Shown in pieces: positions 6,401-10,604 of a stretch of 10,604 bases of DNA. Under the pieces are notes generated by a model. That model was not told the DNA's origin, searched no databases, and saw only the letters and a list, made by a program, of their open reading frames with translations. The translations under genes were made by a program, and so were the position numbers. Position 1 is the first letter of the stretch; every line of letters starts with the position of its first letter. The DNA is from Alphaproteobacteria bacterium (GTDB lineage Bacteria; Pseudomonadota; Alphaproteobacteria; Rhodospirillales; Magnetospirillaceae), in assembly GCA_015232485.1 (NCBI GenBank), contig JADFZP010000075.1, forward strand, positions 1 to 10,604, in the 5' to 3' direction.

Positions 6401-6927
6401 TGACCAAGGCGGCCGCCTTGGCGCTGCACAAGCTGATGAGCTACAAGGACGAGTACGAGGTGGCGCGCCTTTATACCGACGGCGGCTTCCAGAAGGCGCT
6501 GGCCGAGCGGTTCGAGGATGGCGGCCGCCTGGAATTCCACCTCGCCCCGCCCTTGCTCGCCCGCCGCGACCCGTCGAGCGGCCATTTGCTCAAATCCAGC
6601 TTCGGCCCATGGATGATGGGCGCCTTCCGCCTGCTGGCGCGGCTGAAGGGTCTGCGCGGCACCCCGTTCGACCCGTTCGGCTGGACGGACGAGCGGCGCA
6701 TGGAACGGGGCCTGATCGACGAGTACCGGGCGGCGCTCGACGAAGTGCTGGCCGGGCTGACCGCCGCCAATCACGCCTTGGCCGTCGAGATCGCCGCGCT
6801 GCCCTCGACGATGCGGGGCTTCGGCCACGTCAAGGCGGCCAATGTCGCCAAGGCGAAGGCGCGGGAACGCGATTTGATGGCCCGGTTCCGCAACCCCGCG
6901 GATGCTCGCTGCGAAGCGGCGGAGTGA
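3481..6927 (+). CDS. Fused indolepyruvate:ferredoxin oxidoreductase (2-oxoacid:acceptor oxidoreductase family)
   Basis: This 1148-residue cytoplasmic enzyme combines the alpha and beta/gamma parts found as separate subunits in archaeal IorAB. It oxidatively decarboxylates an aryl-pyruvate such as indolepyruvate to the acyl-CoA, reducing ferredoxin, with thiamine diphosphate. Domains in order: an N-terminal pyrimidine-binding-like domain (GYRGSPLGGLD at 51-61; about 1-410); a TPP-binding domain with CAGCPHNTS (432-440), GIGCHY (452-457) and the GDG of GDGTYYHSG (496-504); a ferredoxin-like segment with cysteines at 634, 637, 640, 646, 667, 673 and 678; a gamma domain opening VVTGIGGTGVVTIG (about 717-730); and a C-terminal region of the DUF6537 type (about 950-1140). 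Length matches the family's usual 1100-1200. The start follows GGGGAGGA with 7 nt spacing; an upstream open frame in the same phase overlaps the epimerase antisense and is not coding. The physiological substrate is inferred from family and could be another aryl or branched 2-oxoacid. Confidence 0.93.
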   Translation: MSVAAVTLDDKYVVESGHVFLNGTQALVRLPLLQWARDAAIGLNTAGFVSGYRGSPLGGLDKELWHAKRFLESRDIRFQPGVNEDLAATAVWGTQQVGLFPGARHDGVFALWYGKGPGVDRSGDVFKHANMAGTSRHGGVLLLAGDDHGAKSSTVAHQSEYAFMDAQIPVLNPAGLQELIDYGLIGWAMSRYSGCWVAMKAISETVESSGTVDADPFRLTLVAPTDFDLPPGGPHIRWPDSPREQELRLMRHKIYAALAFARANRLDRTIIDSPEPRFGIVTTGKSYLDVRQALDDLGIDEAHAAEIGLRLYKVGMSWPLEREGVRHFAEGLDEILVVEEKRAVIENQLKEQLYNWREDVRPRVVGKFDEERNWVLPSAGELTPAGIARVIAARIDRFYTSPRIKERLAFLEAKERALSKATAALTRIPFYCAGCPHNTSTVVPEGSRGLAGIGCHYMVTWMDRDTQTFTHMGGEGASWIGQAPFTETPHVFQNLGDGTYYHSGLLAIRAAVAARVNITYKILFNDAVAMTGGQPVDGPLSVPLITQQLRGEGIERIAVVSDEPDKYPLGAGFVAGVTFHHRDDLDAVQRDLREWPGVSVLIYDQTCAAEKRRRRKRGKMPDPPKRVFINEAVCEGCGDCGEVSNCVAIAPVETEFGRKRMIDQSACNKDFSCLKGFCPSFVTVHGAAPRKRSGAKAGSETLPTPTLPAADHPWSIVVTGIGGTGVVTIGALLGMAAHLEGKGCSVLDMTGLAQKNGAVLTHLRIAHDPSRIHAVRIAAGGADLILGCDMVVAASGDALAKARGEVTQAVVNTHESMTAAFTHQPDLPFPVQDMRKAIEDTTTQAHFVDATALATELMGDSIATNMFMVGFAWQKGLIPLSEEAILKAIELNGAAVAFNAQAFAWGRRAAHDLAAVEAIATPRPPTALSRTLDELIERRAAQLEGWQDAAWAERYRADIGRVREAERRLGGEDLTKAAALALHKLMSYKDEYEVARLYTDGGFQKALAERFEDGGRLEFHLAPPLLARRDPSSGHLLKSSFGPWMMGAFRLLARLKGLRGTPFDPFGWTDERRMERGLIDEYRAALDEVLAGLTAANHALAVEIAALPSTMRGFGHVKAANVAKAKARERDLMARFRNPADARCEAAE

Positions 6928-7003
6928 GTTCTGCAATTAGTTACCATCCGTTCACAAACGCTTGGGATGACTTGATTTACGAAATCGGCGGGACGTGGTA
7001 TGA

Positions 7004-7027
7004 CCTTTGTGCAATGCGGCACAAAGG
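7004..7027 (+). promoter_or_regulatory. Hairpin over the ribosome binding site of the chemoreceptor gene
   Basis: CCTTTGTGC (7004-7012) and GCACAAAGG (7019-7027) form a perfect 9-bp stem with a 6-nt loop (AATGCG). The right arm includes most of the Shine-Dalgarno AAAGGGA (7023-7029) that serves the GTG at 7036, so folding would limit translation. No T-run follows, which argues against a terminator for the upstream gene. If translation instead begins at the ATG at 7000, the same bases encode residues 2-10 and the symmetry would be coincidental or an operator. Confidence 0.45.
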
Positions 7028-7035
7028 GAACGATC

Positions 7036-8724
7036 GTGACTCTCGGCGATATCAACATCGGAACGAAGCTTCGTCTGATCGTCATCGTGGCGGTGCTTGG
7101 CATCGCCGCCGTGGTGGGCGGCAACCTGGTCCAGTTGCGCGGGCAGTTGCTCGAGGATCGCCAGGCCAAGACCAGGGATCTGGTCGACGCCGCCCATACG
7201 CTGATCGCCCATTACCACGCCCAGGAGACGGCGGGCGCCATGACCCGCGACGATGCGCGCAAGGCGGCGCTCGAAGCCGTCCGCGCGCTGCGCTACCAGG
7301 GTGGCGAGTACTTCTTCGTGATCGACGGCAAGGCCACCATGCTGATGCACCCGATCAAGCCGGAACTGGAGGGCAAGGACCTTTCGGGCTTGAAGGACCA
7401 GCGCGGCACCCTGTTCTTCCAGGAGATGGTCGAGCGTCTGCGCGCCCCCGAGGGCGGCGGCACCGTCTATTATTACTGGCCGAAACCCGGCTTCGACGAT
7501 CCGGTGCGCAAGGTCAGCACCATCCGCCTGTTCGCGCCGTGGGGCTGGGGCGTCTCGACCGGCGTCTATCTCGACGACGTCGACGCGATCTTCTGGAACC
7601 GCGCCACTCTGTACGGCGCGGTGTTCCTGCTGGCCAGCGGATTGGTCGTGCTGTCCGCCACGATCATCGGCCGCGACGTGGCGCGGCCATTGGCCGCCAT
7701 CACCGGCGCCATGAAGCGACTGGCCGGGGGCGACACCGGGATCGCCGTCGAGGGCCACGGCCGCAAGGACGAGATCGGCGCCCTGGCCAAGGCGCTTGAA
7801 GTGTTCCGCGACAACGCCATCGAGCGCGAGCGGATCGGCCGCGAGCAGGCCGCCGAGCAGGAGCGCAAGCTGGCCCGCCAGCGCCGCATCGACGCCCTGA
7901 CCGCCGGCTTCGACAAGGGTGTGACGGCGCTGATCGGATCGGTCAACGCGTCGGTCGGCCATCTGCACGAGGCGGCCGAGGCGATGACCGAGGGCGCCCG
8001 CGCCACCAGCGGCCAAAGCACCGCCGTGGCCGCCGCCTCGGAAGAGGCCTCGACCAATGTCCAGACGGTGGCCGCCGCCGCCGAGGAACTGTCGTCCTCG
8101 GTCCACGAGATCGCCCGCCGAGTAGCCGAATCGTCGACCATCGCCAGCGAAGCCGCCGGGCAGGCCGAGCATACCGACACCACGGTGGCCGGACTCGCCT
8201 CGGCCGTGTCGCGCATCGGCGAGGTGGTCCACCTGATCAACGACATCGCAAGCCAGACCAATCTCCTCGCCCTGAACGCCACCATCGAGGCGGCCCGCGC
8301 CGGCGAGGCCGGCAAGGGCTTCGCCGTGGTGGCCAACGAGGTCAAGCATCTGGCCAGCCAGACCGCCCGCGCCACCGACGAGATCGGCCAGCAGATCCAG
8401 TCGATCCAGGACGAGACCGGCAAGGCGGTCCACGCCATCCGCGACATTTCGAGCACGGTCGGCCGCATCAACGAGATCGCCTCGGGCATCGCCTCGGCGG
8501 TCGAGGAGCAGGGCGCCGCCACCCAGGAGATCGCCCGCAACGTCGCCCAGGCCGCCGCCGGCACCGACGAGGTGTCGCGGAATATCATCTCGGTCAGCGC
8601 GGCCGCCGCCGAAACCGGCCACAACGCGCAACGGGTTTACGACTCGGCCAACGAGCTTCAGCGGAACGCCGAATTGCTGGAGCGCGAAGTCGAACGGTTC
8701 ATCGCGGGCGTGCGCGAGGCCTGA
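7036..8724 (+). CDS. Methyl-accepting chemotaxis protein with periplasmic single Cache domain
   Basis: This 562-residue transmembrane chemoreceptor signals to CheA/CheW. Order: a short cytoplasmic N-terminus (TLGDINIGTK); TM1 at about 12-32; a periplasmic ligand-binding domain of the sCache_2 type (about 33-185, with YQGGEYFFVIDG at 87-98 and WGWGVSTGVYLDD); TM2 at about 190-212; HAMP (213-266, ARPLAAITGAMKRLAGGD); then a coiled-coil signalling domain. Its hairpin tip carries the conserved core NLLALNATIEAARAGE (409-424) and GKGFAVVANEVKHLA. Ligands of such Cache domains are often small organic acids, but this one's ligand is unknown. The C-terminus (FIAGVREA) lacks an NWETF-type CheR tether. 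I chose the GTG at 7036, with AGGGA 6 nt upstream and the usual 'DxxIGTKL' opening. An ATG at 7000, also with a fair GGGA, would add 12 residues. Several neighbouring genes share no obvious chemotaxis role, so it is probably an orphan receptor. Confidence 0.93.
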   Translation: MTLGDINIGTKLRLIVIVAVLGIAAVVGGNLVQLRGQLLEDRQAKTRDLVDAAHTLIAHYHAQETAGAMTRDDARKAALEAVRALRYQGGEYFFVIDGKATMLMHPIKPELEGKDLSGLKDQRGTLFFQEMVERLRAPEGGGTVYYYWPKPGFDDPVRKVSTIRLFAPWGWGVSTGVYLDDVDAIFWNRATLYGAVFLLASGLVVLSATIIGRDVARPLAAITGAMKRLAGGDTGIAVEGHGRKDEIGALAKALEVFRDNAIERERIGREQAAEQERKLARQRRIDALTAGFDKGVTALIGSVNASVGHLHEAAEAMTEGARATSGQSTAVAAASEEASTNVQTVAAAAEELSSSVHEIARRVAESSTIASEAAGQAEHTDTTVAGLASAVSRIGEVVHLINDIASQTNLLALNATIEAARAGEAGKGFAVVANEVKHLASQTARATDEIGQQIQSIQDETGKAVHAIRDISSTVGRINEIASGIASAVEEQGAATQEIARNVAQAAAGTDEVSRNIISVSAAAAETGHNAQRVYDSANELQRNAELLEREVERFIAGVREA

Positions 8725-8813
8725 CGGTCTCGTCGGTCCCGTCACCACCCTCCCCTCGCGGCGGCGCGGCGTTGATGTCATAATCGCCGCCTCTGCCTTT
8801 GGGGGGATTTGAG

Positions 8814-10604
8814 ATGAAGCGCGGCGCATTGGTTTTGGGCGGCCTGCTTGGCGCCGCCTTGCTGGCGGTCGGCTATACGCAACGCCCGATCGAGCCGCTT
8901 ACGCCGCCACCGGCCCCCACCGAACAGGTCCAAGCCCAACCGGCCCAGCCGGCGGCGGGCGGGTCGGGGGCGCCGCGACTGGTCGGCGCGGCCGAGCCGG
9001 CCAAGCCGCAACCCTTCCGTTTCCGCGGCCTGGACATCGACACGGCCGGCGAGGTGGCGCGCCTGTGCTTCTCGTTCACCCGCGATCTGGTCGCCGATGG
9101 CTTCGTGCGCTACGAGGATTACGTCACCCTGGAACCGACCGTCAAAACGGCCTGGTCGGTCGAGGGAAGTCGGCTGTGCGCCACCGGACTCGACTTCGCC
9201 CGCGAGTATTCGGCCCAGTTGAAACCCGGCCTGCCCGCCGCCGACGGCAGCCGCATCGAGACGGGCCAACGGCTGGACGCCAGCTTGCGCAATCGGCCGC
9301 CGATGGTCGGCTTCGGCCCCGGCGTGATCCTGCCGCGCCATGGCACCTCGGGCGTGCCGGTCACCCCGGTCAATGTCGATCGCCTGAACGTGCGCGTCAT
9401 CCGGGTCGGCGAACGCATGCTGGCGCGGCTGGCCGAGACCCTGCTCGACGAGCGGCAGGTCGGCGGCTATCAGGCCGACGAATGGGCCGATGAGGATGGC
9501 CAACTTCTGTGGCACGGCACGATGGACGTCCGGCCGCAACCCAATCAGGCGGTCACCACCGTGATCCCGGTGCGCGAGGCGATCGGCGAACGGAAGCCCG
9601 GCGCCTATGTCGTGATGGCCCGCGACGCCGCCGACGAAGTGCGCCGGTCCTGGGCCGACCACGCCGTCCAATGGCTGCTCGACACCGACATGGGCCTGAC
9701 CACCTTTCAAGGCGAGGACGGTCTGCGCGTCTTCGCCCGCTCGCTCGACGCCGGGCGCCCCCTGGCCGGGGTGCGCTTGAGCCTGATCGCCCGCAACAAC
9801 GAGGAACTGGGCAAGGCTGTCACCGAGGCCGATGGCGGCGCCCGCTTCGCGCCCGGCCTGCTGCGCGGCGCCGGCGGCATGGTGCCGGTGGCGGTGATGG
9901 CCCACGGGCCGGACGGCGATTTCACCTTCCTCGACCTGCGCCGGCCGGCCTTCGACCTGACCGATCGCGGCGTCGAAGGGCGTCCGAGCCCCGGCCCGGT
10001 CGACGCCTTCCTGTACAGCGAGCGCGGCATCTACCGCCCCGGCGAGACGGTCCATCTTGGCCTGCTGCTGCGCGACGCCAAGTCCGACGCGTTGCGCGAT
10101 CTCCCCATCACCGTGGTGCTGAACAAGCCCAACGGCCGCGAATTCCAACGTCTGGTGCTCGATCCCCGTCAGGATGGCGGCGCCGCCGGCCAGTTCGCGT
10201 TGAGCGAAACCGCCCCGCATGGCCGCTGGGAGGCGGTGGCCAGCATCGGCGCCGGCAAGCCGGTCGGCCGCGCCTCGTTCCTGGTGCAGGACTTCGTGCC
10301 GCAGAAGCTCAAGGTCGTCCTCACCGCGCCCGAAGGCCCGCTCGATCCCGCGCAGCCGCTGGCGATCGGCGTCGAGGCGCGCTTCCTGTACGGCGCCCCG
10401 GCCGCCGGCCTTTCGGCCGAGGCCGAAGTCGATGTCGAGCGCGATCCCAACCCCTTCCCCGCCCTGGCCGGCTTCCGCTTCGGGGTCGAGGACGAACGCT
10501 TCGAGACCCAGACCGCCACCTTGGAGATCGACGAGACCGACGAGGAAGGCCGCACTGTGACGGCCGGCACCCTGCCGGCGCCGCCCGCCACCAGCCATCC
10601 CTTG
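8814..10604 (+). CDS. Bacterial alpha-2-macroglobulin family protein, N-terminal part (3' end outside window)
   Basis: The frame is open from the ATG at 8814 to the right edge without a stop, giving the first 597 residues of a protein that in this family is usually about 1500-1900 long. It starts with a hydrophobic signal or anchor (residues 4-21) and a proline/alanine-rich linker (25-68). MG-like beta domains follow: an N-terminal one with C85 and C122, which could form a disulfide, and later the family hallmark SERGIYRPGETVHLGLLLRD (402-421), preceded by FDLTDRG. This places it with YfhM-type macroglobulins, periplasmic protease traps thought to protect the envelope and often encoded beside PbpC. 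Neither the thioester CxEQ region nor a pbpC gene is within the window. There is no lipobox cysteine (LLAVGY where LxxC is expected). GGGGGGA (8801-8807) lies 6 nt before the ATG. CATAAT (8779-8784), flanked by GCGGCG/CGCCGC (8766-8771, 8785-8790), may be a -10 box, but no -35 box is evident. Confidence 0.9.
   Translation, partial: MKRGALVLGGLLGAALLAVGYTQRPIEPLTPPPAPTEQVQAQPAQPAAGGSGAPRLVGAAEPAKPQPFRFRGLDIDTAGEVARLCFSFTRDLVADGFVRYEDYVTLEPTVKTAWSVEGSRLCATGLDFAREYSAQLKPGLPAADGSRIETGQRLDASLRNRPPMVGFGPGVILPRHGTSGVPVTPVNVDRLNVRVIRVGERMLARLAETLLDERQVGGYQADEWADEDGQLLWHGTMDVRPQPNQAVTTVIPVREAIGERKPGAYVVMARDAADEVRRSWADHAVQWLLDTDMGLTTFQGEDGLRVFARSLDAGRPLAGVRLSLIARNNEELGKAVTEADGGARFAPGLLRGAGGMVPVAVMAHGPDGDFTFLDLRRPAFDLTDRGVEGRPSPGPVDAFLYSERGIYRPGETVHLGLLLRDAKSDALRDLPITVVLNKPNGREFQRLVLDPRQDGGAAGQFALSETAPHGRWEAVASIGAGKPVGRASFLVQDFVPQKLKVVLTAPEGPLDPAQPLAIGVEARFLYGAPAAGLSAEAEVDVERDPNPFPALAGFRFGVEDERFETQTATLEIDETDEEGRTVTAGTLPAPPATSHPL

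Noticed and set aside
4105..6936. Minus-strand open frame of 943 codons opposite the oxidoreductase
   Set aside because: It lies wholly antisense to a gene with clear family motifs. Its product is rich in R/G/Q/H low-complexity residues typical of shadow frames in GC-rich DNA, and no ribosome binding site or domain is visible.
8725..8813. GC-rich inverted repeat GCGGCG/CGCCGC after the chemoreceptor as a terminator
   Set aside because: The arms are only 6 bp with a 13-nt loop and no T-run follows. It may instead flank a -10-like CATAAT, but evidence for either is weak.
6952..8829. Minus-strand open frame of 625 codons opposite the chemoreceptor
   Set aside because: It is a shadow of a gene with textbook MCP motifs. 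The apparent Gly/Arg/His-rich protein is an artefact of third-position GC bias.
8778..10598. Minus-strand open frame of 606 codons opposite the alpha-2-macroglobulin gene
   Set aside because: The opposite strand encodes recognisable macroglobulin sequence with a good ribosome binding site. The antisense product is compositionally biased and has no family features.
1..10604. CRISPR array, tRNA, rRNA, insertion sequence, integrase
   Set aside because: I read both strands for regularly spaced repeats, tRNA-like cloverleaf arms, transposase motifs and terminal inverted repeats, and found none.

Overview
This window reads as chromosomal DNA of a GC-rich alphaproteobacterium, most likely of the Rhodospirillales (Magnetospirillum or Phaeospirillum type). 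That placement is an inference from overall codon use, the long single-chain indolepyruvate:ferredoxin oxidoreductase, the Cache-type chemoreceptor and the envelope genes. No marker gene fixes the species.

Layout, left to right. (1) 2-337: the 3' end of a membrane glycosyltransferase of the GT87/DUF2029 type. It converges on (2) a small secreted or membrane hypothetical gene (834-343, minus). (3) 914-1110 holds no intact gene. It is a mosaic of two dead fragments: a copy of the 3' tail of the epimerase gene found intact at 2299-3279, fused to a copy of an internal part of the glycosyltransferase gene at the left edge. (4) 1212-1409: a Bfd-like [2Fe-2S] protein with a promoter overlapped by an inverted repeat. 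(5) 1447-2273: a two-gene operon, a Panacea/SocA-type (DUF4065) antitoxin-like protein followed with a 1-nt overlap by an unclassified 88-residue protein. This looks like a toxin-antitoxin pair with a partner I cannot assign. (6) 3279-2299 (minus): a nucleotide-sugar epimerase, probably UDP-glucuronate 4-epimerase. (7) 3481-6927: a fused indolepyruvate:ferredoxin oxidoreductase of 1148 residues. (8) 7036-8724: a methyl-accepting chemotaxis protein with a periplasmic Cache domain. (9) 8814 to the right edge: the N-terminal 597 residues of a bacterial alpha-2-macroglobulin.

How the genes fit together. The glycosyltransferase and epimerase suggest a surface-polysaccharide locus. The remnant order (glycosyltransferase, epimerase tail, glycosyltransferase piece, epimerase) is what a tandem duplication of a glycosyltransferase/epimerase unit would leave after one internal deletion. 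The Bfd gene and the toxin-antitoxin-like pair sit between the two epimerase-tail copies, which are 103-bp direct repeats 1390 bp apart, so the block looks like an accessory islet. From about 3480 rightward the window is core-like: aromatic amino acid or 2-oxoacid metabolism, chemotaxis and envelope defence, each apparently its own transcription unit.

The most noteworthy items are the Panacea pair with its unclassified partner, the duplicated-gene scar, and two palindromes that would fold over ribosome binding sites (upstream of the oxidoreductase and of the chemoreceptor). No rRNA, tRNA, CRISPR array, insertion sequence or convincing intrinsic terminator was seen.
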